Origin: Anabas testudineus
Taxonomy: Eukaryota > Chordata > Actinopteri > Anabantiformes > Anabantidae
Length of the DNA: 64,000 nucleotides
NCBI RefSeq assembly: GCF_900324465.2
Contig: NC_046617.1
Location: 14,073,223-14,137,222, forward strand
Direction of reading: 5' to 3'
Below are positions 1 to 12,436 of this stretch, in pieces (position 1 is the first letter of the stretch; each line of letters opens with the position of its first letter). Under the pieces are notes generated by a model that was given only the letters and a program-made list of their open reading frames with translations, was not told the DNA's origin and searched no databases. The position numbers and the translations under genes are program-made.

Positions 1-880
1 AATAAATGTGGTTATCTCCGTTCTTATCTTTTCAAAAATATTTTTTTCTGGTTTGTTTTTTAAAATATTTCCATTGTAAATTGCTGTCTTCCATAGTTTT
101 TCTTCTAGTTATTGTGTGAAATGTGTAGACCTGTTTCAAAACATTTTGTGAAATATTACCTCAGATGCTCTCTTGTGCTTTGTTTTGTGATGTATTCGTT
201 TTTTTTTAAAATTATGTTTCCTGATGTATTACTTTGAGTTTTTAACGTCTTTTTTTGCATTAAAGCTTACATAAAGCATGTTCCTTAACAATGTGACTCT
301 TAAAAGTAGAGCTGAAATGAGTCGTTCAATCATTTTGCCCACTGACAGAAAACCAATTTGTTTTACAGTAAATCTATTTTTTAACTAAAGCAACAATTTT
401 GAATGCGCATACTTTTGCTCATCAATTATAACACTGTTTCACAGTATATATTTTTTTCATTAAATTTAAAATGTACATAATAGTTATTGCATCATTGTTA
501 TATCTGCAAAGCAAAACCAAGGTTGTAGAAGTTAAAATTTACAATATTCAACAATATACTCAATCCTGCAAGTCATCTTTGTGCTTTAGGGTCCCCCTGT
601 TGGTTAATGAATGGAACGGTGTATTTAAGTGATTCAAATACTGCCTCCTCTAACATCCTTTTTAACCTTCACGCTCCTGCTACTACAGTAAAACCTACAG
701 TACAGTACCTCTGGATTCACTCCAACACACACATTCAAACACCAATCAGCTGTTATTTCTGCCGTCACTTTAATTTACATAGGTATACAGTTAAATCCCA
801 GAAGACAAAAATCCCAGAAGAAACGTTGCATAATGATTCTCTGGCTCTGTTGGTGCTTATACACACTACAAATCATTGCA
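1..880. other. AT-rich intergenic stretch, no gene seen
   Basis: AT-rich DNA downstream of uqcrc2. No reading frame here resembles a known protein. The window opens with AATAAA at position 1, which could be the polyadenylation signal of a plus-strand gene ending just outside the window; a single hexamer in AT-rich DNA is weak evidence. A 167-codon open frame starts at 607 but overlaps the uqcrc2 last exon on the other strand and has no recognisable content. Confidence 0.5.
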
Positions 881-884
881 GACA

Positions 885-890
885 TTTAAT
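885..890 (-). promoter_or_regulatory. Candidate polyadenylation signal of uqcrc2
   Basis: Read on the minus strand this is ATTAAA, about 90 bases past the uqcrc2 stop codon and the nearest standard hexamer I see. It implies a short 3' UTR. Placement is inference. Confidence 0.4.
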
Positions 891-977
891 CGTTGAAGGA
901 GGTTGTATGAGGTCTTCTTTGCTTTTGAAGCGACCAGGCACAACATGCCCAAATAAAATGAATGGTTCTTTGTATTT

Positions 978-3900
978 TCATACTTCATCCACAAATGGCG
1001 TGTTAACAAGGTTTCCGCTAGCTGCCATGGTCTTCTTGCCATCCACAAATTTTTTTGCAGCCTGTAAAGAAAGAACACATACTGTCATATCTTCAGTTTT
1101 AGAGGTGTGAGAGACAAAAAAGTGAAGTTTCTGTGACTACATGTTTGTTTTTGTTTCATTAATTACTAATTATTAAACACACAAATATGCACTGTATAGT
1201 AGAGTTGACAGGTTTTGCATATTTTACATACTGTGTTTGTAAAAATGCAATCTGATCTATGAAATGCCTACTTGTCCTTTTAAAGAACAAGTTTATTTGT
1301 CTCTTTATTAATGAAAAATGGAGAAAAACAGTGTGACATAATTAGATTATTATCACTCTAAACCATCCCTGAAGTAACACCTTAGCTGTAAAATGTGGCT
1401 CCAAGTGGAGAAATTGAGGAAAAAGGTAAGGCTGTGATTTCATAAGGCAAATGTGTTACAGAAACAATACAGAGACGGAATCAAATGATTCAATAGGGAC
1501 ACCACAAAAAAAAAAATCAATCACAATACATTTTTAATTATATATGAGTTGGTCAGACCCCACATGGTTTAGTTAATATTGACGCTACAGACTGTCCCAT
1601 CATCACCTTCTGACTTCAGTATGATGTACGGTAATTCCCTCTACAGTGAACACACTCACCTTGACCACATCATCTTGAGTGACAGCATCTATGGCCTGGA
1701 GAACAGTTTCAGGGAGCTGGTATGCTGCAGCGTTCAGAGCCTGAGCACCAACCTCCTCGATCAGGCTCTCAGAGCTCTCTAGTGACATCAGATACTCCAC
1801 TTTCGCCTGGTTCCTGTGCAGAGACACAAACAAACAGCACCTATTCTTTTAAACTGTCTTTAAGCACAGCAGCTCAGTGAGAACACCATCTGTAACACGT
1901 GTTCCTGCTATACTGTAAAACTGCTGCTTCCCAGTGAACTAACTTAGCTCTGGTGAAGTCAGCCTGTGACACATTTCCCTCCGCCAGACCTCTCACTTGA
2001 GCAATGGCAGCTTTGATCACCTACACAGAAGACAGCAACAAGCAGCAGTTCAGTGAAATGCAGATTATAGCATCTTTGTACATTTTAAATGAGGTTACAT
2101 TTGTCTTGGAATAAGTGAATTTGGCAGTCACCTCTCCTGCAGAGTCAGCTTGTGCAATGGTATAGACGCCAAACAGGCCAGAGTCAGAGTATGAGGCATT
2201 AAAGGCTGTGGCCTGAAACAAAATCCAAAGTCATCTGCGTTTATAACTAAAGAAACACAGTAATCCAGAATAAAAACAAATGCTAAATAACTTTTTTATA
2301 TTTCTTTATTAACTCACATCAAATGGCTGAGTGGTAGCTTTGGCGATGCCCTGGCTCAGTTTGCTGGTGATGTTTGAGCCCCTCTTTACATGTGGCCCGG
2401 CCCCCAGGATCCTTTGCAGCACACTGAAGGCGTTAGCCTCTGCACTACCTGACACACCACCTTCACTGACAATCAGTGCATGGACTAGTTTGTCGTTGTT
2501 CTGCACCCGCAGCTCACCTGCACACATAAACATTACACCACTATGACAATAACATAGTGATCATTCTTAAGTGTAATATGGTTATTAAACACAAGCTTTT
2601 ACCTCCACGGTACACAGATTTAACGGCAGGGGCTCCAAGTCCGCTGCGGGCGCTCAGGAGACCCTCACCCAACTGCCTCAGGACAGAGTGCTGCACACCT
2701 GGTATCATATACGTCACATAATTCCAACTTTAACAAACAAAGTGGAACACAAGCATCTTATCTTTTCCAGAATAAAAACTTTATAACACAAAGTTAATAA
2801 CATGACATATTGCCACACAGGCATGCCAAAACGTGCAGCATTTGCTTGCACGTACTGTACACATGGCAAAACTATTAATTTTACTGTTATTTACTTCGAT
2901 AAAACTGATATGAAAGAGGAACAACTAGTCATTAGTAAAATAAAGCCTTGATAAACGAACCTTTAAAAGGAAGGAGAGCAGCTGTGGTGAATCAATAGTC
3001 TGAATAGACAGCAGTAGTAAACACTCACCTAGTCCTACGAGAGCAACTCTGCCGGTGGTGAAATTGTCTTCAACAAACGACTGTAGCTACAGGGACAGAA
3101 TAAGGAGGAGGATGTAAGAGCTATGTCCAATCTAACAAATTCTGAACTCGATATTGATGTGTCATTGCTAACTTCAAAAAGGTAGAGAATGACTCATAAC
3201 TGGCAACAGATTTCCACCAACACCACGCATTTAACTATTTCTATGCAGTAAAAATACAGTAACATTACCTGTTCAGGGGAGATACGACCAACCATGTAGT
3301 CAGGGCAGTACAGAGAGTTACACAGGGCGGATTTGTACGCAGCTTCGTGCAACTTCTCAATGACCCCTGCAGGAAAAAATGAAGGAGAGACCTGATATTC
3401 AGCTGGGCATCCAAGAGGTTGATCCAAGGGATTGAACTAAAATCATGCTCCACATGTGTGCCAGTCCCAGTGAGAACGAACAGCTACATGTGGCTTTTGA
3501 TTTATTGTTTTGGGAGCAAAAACAACTCCAGCAAATGATGGACCTACGCTTGACAGATATGTTCAGTATTGCTTTTTGATGATGTTGGCTTTGGCTTTGG
3601 AGATGAATAAAAAAATCGCTTGATGGAGTGCACTGAGTGACTCAAGTGCTAATGCATGATGTGACATAATGTACTTTCCATAGAGAAACTGAAAGCGGTT
3701 GGAAACTGAATGGTTGCTCTGTATACCAACCTATCTGGGGACACTGCTGAGCCAGAGCCTTGTCAACCTTCACCCTGGACGTCAATTCATCCACCTCCCA
3801 TGGCCGAAACTCTTGAGCTGTGGTCACATTGACCAAAAACTCCCATAATGAATCTCTGGGCAAAAAATAAAAGACATAATGAGGCACCAACATGGATTTT

Positions 3901-6335
3901 TGAGTAAGTAAAAACAACATCACAGACTTTAAATGACCATAAGTGCACTTACAGGTGATCTCTCAAACAGTTTGCAGTGTAGACCATGGTCTCTCTTGAT
4001 GATGTCACACTGTGGTTAAACAAAAGGCAGCTGCTTCAGTGTGGTGGGTTATGGTATTGGTTTATTTATAACACAACAAGCAGGGATTGTCTTTGTGTGC
4101 CTGTGCAGAAAGTACCCTCACTGACCTAAGGCTGCCCCCCAGTGCTTCCACACCACGACAGATCTTGAAGGCAGATGCACCCCTGGTAGTCTACAAAAAC
4201 ATTGAAATGTCTATGTTAAACAACTGCATGCAGTAGATGTAAGAAATGCAAATTGAGGGTGAATATTCTTCTTTAAAGACTGCAGTAAAATAAAACTGTT
4301 TCCTATTGAAATGTTCTAAAATTAAATGCTATCACTTCTACTAGTTTATCTGATGGCATCTCTGCTACAGTATTTCACAGTACCCATAAAGCTAATTGAA
4401 GACACTCATGAAAGCAATCAAGCTATTGCACAAATGGTTTCCCTGAAGTCATTACATGTTCACAAAAACATTCAGAAATTACCAAGTTTGCTGCCAGCCT
4501 CAGCACATGAGAGACACCCTGGTTTTCCGCAGTCTCATAGCGACTCCCAGCTTTCACAAACACACCCACACTGGACAACGGGGAGTAGTTCTCCAGTGAT
4601 GCTATCACAAGACCGTTTGGGAGCTTGGAAACCTGAAGAAACAAACATTGCAATTTTCCTGTATTTTTCCAATTAAACAATGTTTGTTCTATATTAGTCT
4701 TATGTGTAAATGAGAGCTGTGCTTACCTGGACATTTTGAGGAGGGAGGGCTGCAGCTGCAGGCGGTTTCCAGCTTGCGAGGGGTTCACTAAGTGCTTCAC
4801 GCCTCCTGGCGGCAGTGGCATAGCAACGTTTCTGTAAGAAGTGGAGACAGTAAATTTAAAACAGCTACTACTTTACCAGTGTTTCCTCTGTGAAACACCA
4901 AGACCGTGAGCCAACTTTTCTTGCTTCACGTTTTGTAAACCAGAAAGTCCACTTAAATAGAAAGAAAGATTTACTTTCTCCCTCTGGCTCAAGTCCTCCA
5001 CACAGAGACATCTTAACCACTGTTTATGTTTGCTTTAAGATGTTAGCATTATTCTGTTAATGCCTATGAAATGCAAAAATGATTTGTTTTTAATCCCTCT
5101 TACTATACATGATAAGAAAGAGCTATAATGTTTGTTTAAATAATTTTTCCTTTTTCCAAACATTGCTGGATGATTTTATCTCTTATAAATGTATGAGGAC
5201 GTTAGATTCTAGATTAAATTTTCCACAACATATCAGCAATTTGTAACTGTAGACTCAATGGTCTCAAGAGCTGCTTTCACATATGTGCTCACACCCTAAA
5301 TATGTCCAGAGTTTACCCGGTGAGCTGCATGTGAGAATGCAAACGCCCCAGTTATTTAGCTCAGAGAGTGCATATGTGAAAACGGCTAAGTAGATATGTT
5401 GTTTTAGTGGGTAAAACTGCAACATCATGATCGATAGATTCATAATTTGCAACTCTTCTGATGACTGATTAATCTTGAAATATTTATTTTGCAGACATTA
5501 CTGATTTAATCTTCTCAAATATAAAACAAATCCTGCTTTTCATTTTAGACTGAATATATTTTTTGTTCAGACAAACAAACAACTAATCAGATGGAGCTGT
5601 AGTTTTCAGCTCATCTCATCTCTTTATGATACAATACAAAAGCTGATTCTTCATTAACTTATAAAATCATAATCAGTTATTTGTTATTTATTACAAGTAA
5701 CACGTCGGTGCCTGTGCACTACATGACTATTTCCATTTCTAGCATGTCAGCCTATAATAAAGTAGGAGGGTGAAACGACCCGTGGAAGTTCAGCTGCTTT
5801 GAGGCCACGACAACAAAGCCCGTGTCGTGTCAACAGAGCCTGGAGTTACTGTGATGGTCAATAAACTATCAGGATGTCACCAGACTCAAACCAAATCAAA
5901 GGTGTTGGTGGCTTAAAGACACTTTCACCAACACATTTCGGTGATGACCTTCAGGTCGAGCTAATCAAAGAACCACAAGAGTCTAAGCCAAGCGGCTAAG
6001 CTAAGTCGAACCAATAGGTTATTTTACTGCACACGTAGGACATTATCTGTCTATCAATATATGGGAATTATCCATTGAGAGTGTTTTTGTAACATTTGAT
6101 CCAGCTGTAACTTATTTTACGTGATCCACTGAAATGTTAGATAAAGCTGCATGAGCTAGCCAACTAGCAAGCTAACTAGCCACAGGGCTAAATACCGCTG
6201 AATGCGGTTTTATGTTTCAGGCAGGTCGAGAACAACACCGAGCAAAGTGAACGTCCTGTCGGTTACACAGCTCAGACCAAACCGAAAAACGCCAGGACTC
6301 ACGGGGAGATTGTTTAGAGCCCGGATTCCTCTCAT
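978..6335 (-). CDS. uqcrc2: Cytochrome b-c1 complex subunit 2 (core protein 2)
   Basis: Structural core subunit of mitochondrial respiratory complex III, on the matrix side of the inner membrane. Coding exons, 5' to 3' on the minus strand: 6303-6335, 4727-4831, 4483-4632, 4126-4190, 3953-4009, 3731-3855, 3269-3366, 3029-3086, 2603-2698, 2318-2517, 2132-2212, 1944-2020, 1660-1813, 978-1061. They join to 1383 nt, 460 residues (human 453). The start [11 protein letters not shown] followed by an Arg/Ala-rich stretch looks like a mitochondrial presequence. Matches to human UQCRC2 include [37 protein letters not shown] and the end MAASGNL..TPFVDEV. It is an M16-peptidase relative; the zinc HxxEH motif is replaced by SHVLRLAAN near residue 85, as is normal for core 2, so no peptidase activity is expected. 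Exon 6 uses a weak donor (GTTGGT). Every other junction is ordinary GT-AG. Confidence 0.97.
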
Positions 6336-6380
6336 GGCTGCAGGATCTCTCCTTCAACCGGTGCAGAATGATGGAAAAAC

Positions 6381-6392
6381 CAATATGGCGGC
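6381..6392. promoter_or_regulatory. YY1-type motif at the uqcrc2 promoter
   Basis: CAATATGGCGGC, one base from the familiar YY1 core CAAGATGGCGGC. It lies 46-57 bases upstream of the uqcrc2 start codon on the minus strand, where the first exon and transcription start are expected. YY1 sites near the start are common in nuclear genes for respiratory-chain subunits. Confidence 0.5.
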
Positions 6393-6404
6393 AGGCTGCC
6401 GTCT

Positions 6405-6420
6405 TACCCACAATCCAGCG
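6405..6420. promoter_or_regulatory. ZNF143/Staf-type motif at the uqcrc2 promoter
   Basis: TACCCACAATCCAGCG resembles the ZNF143 consensus TACCCACAATGCATTG from memory, with three mismatches. It sits 13 bases from the YY1-type site and about 70 bases upstream of the uqcrc2 ATG. Motif resemblance only. Confidence 0.45.
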
Positions 6421-6661
6421 CGCCGAGCAGCCGAACAAAGACGATTTAGGATGCAAAGATGAAAAAGTTCATCCACAGTGCAACTTATTGTTGGAGACGA
6501 GAACAGCTAAAGTAAAATTAATTAACATGTTTACATCACCGCTGACTGTTTCTGTGAATTAGAAGTTTACAAATACTCTTTTTTCTGGTCTCTCAGTGCA
6601 CTTCGATTAGATTATTCAGAGAAACACCCACATCAGCATTCACAGTAAAGAATTTAACATC

Positions 6662-6667
6662 TTTATT
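6662..6667 (-). promoter_or_regulatory. Candidate polyadenylation signal of the kelch-like gene
   Basis: AATAAA on the minus strand, about 740 bases past the kelch gene stop codon. If used, the kelch 3' end lies only about 200 bases upstream of the uqcrc2 start region, so the two genes are tightly packed in tandem. Confidence 0.45.
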
Positions 6668-6702
6668 AGAACCCAACTGCACTTGAATTCACCAATGCAT
6701 GG

Positions 6703-6729
6703 CACACACACACACACACACACACACAC
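6703..6729. repeat. (CA)n microsatellite in the kelch 3' UTR
   Basis: About 13 CA units, followed by interrupted CA repeats. It lies inside the likely 3' UTR of the kelch-like gene. Confidence 0.9.
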
Positions 6730-7406
6730 GCAAACACACACTTTACAAAAATATACTCAACATGTTACAGGTAGCAAAGACAATTATTGAGAACTTTCCA
6801 AGTGTAATTACAAAAACACTGCGCACATACAGACAGATTTTTCACAGTTAACCTTCAAAAATATGTTGAGTTCTTTGGCCCATAGAGCATCTTCTGATAA
6901 ATTTGTTCTACTTTGTTTTATTTTTGTTTTTTTAAAGGTCATTCTCACAGCTAGCCACACACCAATAAATACATCACTTAATAATAATACAAAAATACAC
7001 TATGTTGGCTGGGAAAAACTTCACAGATTTGAGGTGCTCAGACATAAAAAACAAACAAACAAACAAACAAAAAAACCACTCCCCTAAACATGTTCACATC
7101 ATACAGCGACTTCAAACTGCTGCCTGAGTCGTCAATCAGTTACTTCAGATCATGTAGGTCAATGACGTCTCCTTTTTCGCCACACCAAAAGAGCGACTCA
7201 AGTGAGGGAGACTCACTCCACAAGCCGCCAGCGATAAATAAAAAACCCATACTACTGTTTCCAGTAACAGCTCAAACAGCGCAGTGCCTGAATCCAAGCA
7301 CCACTTCTCAGCTCGCCGTTCTCCACAGCGCTGAGCTTTGCAGTGCACTGTCCCAGATAAGGGTGCAAATAATAACCAGGCAAGATTCCTCGATGAAGTC
7401 CCGACT

Positions 7407-10400
7407 TCAGTTGTCATTTGGAGTCCCGGGACAGCTGCTCATGTGGATGTCCTTCCTCAGCTGGAGAGACACGCAGCTGAGCCAGCTACGACTAGTAGGC
7501 ATCTCCCCGACTATCTCCCACGTGTCGGTTTCGTCACAGTATCTCTCAATAGTGTCATGATATCTGCACGTGATCAGCATTGAAAAGTTGTAAATTAAAA
7601 ACAGAAATACAATTTAGGAAAGTTCCTAGAATGAGTTGATAAAATCATTCCCATTGTTTGACTTTAACATGTGCAAGTACATTTTCTGGATGCCCCCCCT
7701 CACCTGTCCCAGCCTTCTTCACCTCCCAGCACAAAGATCTTTCCGTCCACCACCGCAGCTCCAGGTCTGTAGCGCCGTTCTTTCATGGGGGCACACATGG
7801 TCCACTGGTTGGTCTTGGGATTGTAACACTCCACCTTATCGGTGTTCTCCGTTGATGCGTGCCATCCGCCTAATAAGATACAAAGTAAATAAGATTTAAC
7901 AGATGCGACTCCGTTTGCATTTGTGGATTATGAAGATCTGTGAAAGGTTTCAGAGCGTTATACCTATAACATAGATCTTCCCTTTGAGTGTACAAGCAGC
8001 TGAACCCGAGCGAGCGATCTGCATGGGTGCAACCTCTGTCCATACACAGGTTTTAGGGTTGTACACCTGAGCAAGATCTGTTCCATCTCCATCCTCTAGA
8101 ACTGCACCACCTACCAGGAAACAGACAAACACATGGATGCATAAAACTAATCTAAAGGCTAAAAATCTATACATTTTAAATACAAAAGGAACACACACAT
8201 ACCAGTGACATAAAGCAGCCCGTCCAAGGCCACCACAGCAGGACTTGTGACGGCCATCTTGACAGACTCTGTGAACTGCCAGGAGTTGGTGTGGGGATTG
8301 TAGCACTCGACTGAGTCCAGGCGAGAGCGTCCCTCCCACCCTCCTACTGCATACACAAAACCATCCAGCATCACCAGCCCTGAGGAGAGGGTGGCGTGAG
8401 AATGAAGTCTATCAGAATATGTTATGTTAACAAGACAGATGCAGTAACCTACATCCGCCAACTATGAGAACTTAATACTTGACATGTCGCCACTGTTACC
8501 GGTTCTGCTTTTATTTTCACTATTCACACCCAGTTCCAACAACTAAGACAACATGAGGTACTTCAGTGATTTCAGTCCATAACTAAGAAGGAGCTGTTAA
8601 AAGGCTGTACTTTATCAAATATCAAGCCGTCAGCCTCACCTAACTCAGATCGTGCTACGTTCATGGGAGCCATCTCCATCCAGGAGTCGAAGCAGGGGTC
8701 ATAACGCCACATCTCCCTGCTGGCTGAGCCATCGGGAAACTCTCCTCCAGCCAAATACAGAGTCGAGTCTACACCGAGACAGGAGGAGGAGGAATCGAAG
8801 GAGGAGAAGAGGGACGTCACTTGTCATTTCAGAGGAAACGCGATGCAGATTCATTTTTAAGTTTTAATCCTAACGCTTCCTCACCTGACACGACCAGTCC
8901 GTGCTTGCTCACAGCAAAGGGCAGGCAGGCCAGATTCTTCCACTGACTCGTCACGGGATCGAAGCTCTCGACGCTGCGCAGCACCACCTTGTCATCCTCC
9001 CCGCCAACTGTCACTATCACTTCAGCTGTCCCTGTTGCCACGGCAACGGGGGAGAGAGAAGCAGAGAGAAGTGAGACAAGATGCACAGGTCTTTGATTAG
9101 ATGTTAATCTATCCAAATGATGGTGGTCTGCAGGGCTCAAACTAATCTGTTAATTAGTTTATCCATTTATTAATTAATCATTCAGTGCATCAAAAGATTC
9201 ACAATCACTATATACAGATGTGAGGGTGTTTACCTGTGGACCTGCGCGGCCGTGCCCTCGGGCAGTAGAGCTCGCCGCGGCGGTCCTTTAGGAGAAGGTA
9301 GTCCTTAGCCTCAGAGATGAGCCTCTGACAGCCCTGGTTCTCTTTCACTACATCCAGGGACTCTATCATGTCGTGGAGGTAGTAGGGGCTGATGAGAGGC
9401 AGCCGGATATGCTCGAGGACCTTTGACGAGCAAAAGAAACAAAATATTTGTTTACATTTGTTGACACAGTTCAGCTTAATCACCGTTACCAAAGTTAGTT
9501 AGTGTGTGACAGCGATGACAGGCCATCCTTCATTTAAGAATGTCTTAAAGACAAACAGCTGTTGACATTTCAACCCTCAAACCCACAGACTGTACTGCAC
9601 TATAGAATATTCTGGGATTTCAGGGCTAAAATCAAATCCACAGCTATAACAGACACGTTACAAAAGGAGAAAAACCTTTTCGAAGCTCTGTTTGCGAGAG
9701 GAGCATTTATTCAACCACAACATGGCCGCCTCAAACACCATTTCCTCTTTAGGCACATTGAGATGGTCGCTGGCAATGATTTCTGTCAGTTTGTCCACAC
9801 ACAGAGACAGAAACTCGTCCTGTGGGGGAGAAATGGGAAAATTTCAACACAATTAATAACATTCATCCACAAATGGTTGACACACAGGTGTTTAACTACC
9901 GTCAGGCGGGTCAATTATCTTTGTTAAACCCCCCACAACACTAGCACATTTAATGATCCTGTGCAGACAGCCCTGTTGGAATTAAATTAATCTTCTAATC
10001 TAGATGCGGTGACCAACATCCAGTGTTTTAAATCCCTGTGTTTCCATTAAACAATTTAGACTAAGACTACAGACGTAACATTTGGCTCCATCAGCCTCTC
10101 ACCTGCTGGTAAACACTGCTGAAGTGCTCAAGAATGTAGTCCATGCTGCGTTTCTCCAGCACCTTGCAAGAATGGGCCTCAGCAAAGCAGTGAATCCCCA
10201 CACAGTTCATCTCGTCCATCTGACGCTCCATAAAACGACAACAGGCCTCTCTGACAGCCATCACGTCCAGCAGGTTGGCTGCTGCCAGCAGCGCCTGGTC
10301 CAAATTCAATTTGGATTTCAGTTGCATGTTTTGTTTAGGCAGGAAGGAAAAGGAAAAAGCTGCAAAACAGGTACTTTACCTGCACATTCGCTTTAGAAAT

Positions 10401-11016
10401 GTAGACCTCTGATGTGTAGGCGTAGCTCACCAGCATGCCAATCATCTGAGGCTCAACGCCATTGATGGCCACTCGCTCCTGTTTGGACTCTATGAGGTCG
10501 GTGGAAAACATCGCCTGAGGGGACGAAAGAAGGAAAACACACAATGTGTGATTAGGATTTTGAAGCATGTGGACGTCCACCTGAACCCGGGATGGGTTTC
10601 GAGACAGTGGGTGATTGTTGTGCATCTGTTTCCAGTCATTTTGCATGTTTTTATATTCAGGTTTGAGTTGTTTTTGGGCACATTTAGACGCCACGTCTCT
10701 CTGTGATGATGGGAGCTGTGCTCACCTGGAAGTAAGAGCTGAAAGAGGCCAGCACGATGCGATGGCAGGGGAACTCCTGACCCCCGCAGCACAGAGTCAC
10801 GTCACAGAAGGCGTTGTTCAGCCGCAGGCTGTTCAGGCCCTGCAGGACGGTGCTGGGGTGCCTGGTCTCCACAAACAGGTAGTCCTCGCTGTTCAGGGAG
10901 GGCAGAGGAGCGGCGGAGGCGGCGGCGGCGGCGCTGGGGTCCTCCTGGACCGGGAAGGTGACGTTCATCGTGGACGGCGAGGACACACCAGCGTTGACAG
11001 CAATGATTTCAGCCAT
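7407..11016 (-). CDS. BTB-BACK-kelch protein (KLHL family, paralogue unassigned)
   Basis: Probable substrate adaptor for a Cullin-3 ubiquitin ligase: BTB/BACK bind CUL3 and the kelch propeller binds the substrate (family knowledge). Coding exons on the minus strand: 10726-11016, 10380-10514, 10103-10294, 9676-9819, 9234-9420, 8885-9031, 8640-8768, 8203-8379, 7964-8110, 7704-7869, 7407-7563; 1872 nt, 623 residues, phases all agree. Residues 29-36 are an alanine-rich run from a GGC repeat. BTB is about 54-163 (CDVTLCCGGQEFPCHRIVLA), BACK about 165-265, then kelch blades from about 320 with typical GG and W/Y pairs (YLAGGEF, YAVGGWEG, YVIGGWHA, FVLGGEEGWD). I could not match it to a named human KLHL by memory; KLHL8, 17, 22, 26 and 28 were compared and differ. 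Exon 4 ends in a poor donor (AAG|GTTTTT). Confidence 0.93.
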
Positions 11017-11040
11017 GTCTCACATCGCTAGGAAAACCTG

Positions 11041-11450
11041 GGAGGTAAAGCAGAGCCAGTCAGGACGACTCAAAACTAAATAACCCAGCACAGTTGCTCA
11101 TGCAAATAGTTTATGAATCAAAGTGTTGAGGAAGCCACGAGCCGGAGAGCAGCTGAGATTGTCTATTAACTGCTCACTAATGAGGCTTAGCACAGATGCA
11201 GCAGCTTGGCGGCGCAAACGAGCTGTTTTCTGTCGAGTTGAACTAATCGGTCGATTCAGGAAGAAACCTGCAGTGTTCAGAGAAGCGAAATGAACCGCTC
11301 AGTAGGTTTAACAGCGATAAATATTACCTGTGTGACATAATCGTGACTACCCCACGGTGCAAACACACTCTCCCACATAAATACAGTGACGCTCCGATGG
11401 GAACTCCTCTCACCGGAAGTCCCGCCCTCCTCCAAAGTTAAGGTCGAGAT
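11041..11450 (-). other. Putative 5' non-coding exon and intron of the kelch-like gene
   Basis: On the minus strand a good acceptor (TTTACCTCCCAG) ends near 11041, just upstream of the start codon, and a consensus donor (CACACAG|GTAATA) lies at 11328/11327. This suggests a non-coding first exon from about 11328 up to the ETS motifs near 11413-11473, spliced to the coding exon 1. Inferred from splice-site sequence only. Confidence 0.5.
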
Positions 11451-11473
11451 GATTCCCATCCGACCACTTCCGG
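11413..11473. promoter_or_regulatory. Promoter region with ETS motifs, kelch-like gene
   Basis: Contains CCGGAAGT at 11413-11420, CCGCCC (Sp1-like) at 11422-11427, and CACTTCCGG at 11465-11473, an inverted second ETS site. Such pairs are typical of TATA-less vertebrate promoters. The position fits the transcription start of the minus-strand kelch gene. Confidence 0.5.
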
Positions 11474-12436
11474 CTTTTTTTTTTTGTTTGTTTGTTTTCT
11501 TTGTTTTGTTTAAAGGACGAGTCCAAATTTTTAAAACTTCTTTTAAACAATAGTCAATTGTCCCAGGTTTGCTTGCTGAAACAATCCGGACTGGCTCTCA
11601 CAAGATGCTCTGCTGATCCGCAGGGGTGTAAGTACTAAATGAGGTTTTGATGTACTTGTACTTCACTACAGGTCAGAGGGAAATATTCTATTTGTACTCC
11701 ACGATTTACAGTATTTATAGCTTTAGTTACTAGTTAAAAGTTAGCTAATGATTGATGTATTATTACTGATTTACTACTTGTCAGTACATAACGTGATTCA
11801 GCTCTGCCTTTATCAGCTGCCAGTGACAAAGATCTTCATCCTTAATTTTGGATGAATCATTAATTATAATTTTCAACAGATTTATTTCCCAGCCACACAC
11901 ACACAAAATACACACAAACACACAATACACACAAACACACACATGCATTCACTGGAAACATTATTTTGCACATTTTATTTATTTGTTATGTTGTTAAATG
12001 TCAAAATAATAATAATAATAATAAACAAAAAACAGCATAACCAAATCAGGCACGGTACCAAACCATAAAAACAAAACTAATATTGTTGTCTATGCAGCAA
12101 TAATGTGGAGTATCTGACAATGTGTTATTTGTATTTTCTTTAATTATAATAATGATCTCTTTTTCAATCAGGTTTCCTGTCATGCTGTTTTTTACTTAGA
12201 GTTATAAAATGAAGTGTATTCTAAAATGAACAGTAGTGTGTAAACAGAGCATGGTAGAGTAATATTTCAAATTCCATAAAGAAGAGATTTAAAATGTGGG
12301 GATTGGTTTTATAGAAAAATGTTGTTTGTACAGAAAATCAAAGTTTTTCAATCAGTATGGAGCCTCTTTACAAAAGATTCACATGCATTTAAATTTTCAA
12401 ATAGAATTATAACCAATATTTTCATATTTAATTGGA
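11474..12436. other. Intergenic stretch and probable anks4b 3' UTR
   Basis: No gene seen between the kelch promoter and the anks4b stop codon. Contains CA-rich interrupted repeats at about 11895-11943 and a short (AAT)n run at about 12006-12023. Several minus-strand AATAAA hexamers occur near 11973-11985, which could end the anks4b transcript. Confidence 0.5.

Noticed and set aside
607-1110. 167-codon plus-strand frame overlapping the uqcrc2 last exon
   Set aside because: No homology recognised, and the real last exon of uqcrc2 lies inside it on the other strand.
5260-5700. Possible repeat in uqcrc2 intron 1 with AATC/GATTAAT words
   Set aside because: Only loosely like known fish repeats; too diverged to assign or to set borders.
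9139-9185. ACTAATCTGTTAATTAG-like sequence in a kelch intron
   Set aside because: Short AT-rich match to a common repeat motif; could be chance.
10615-11031. 138-codon plus-strand frame opposite kelch exon 1
   Set aside because: Glycine-rich product created by the antisense of the alanine repeat and BTB codons.
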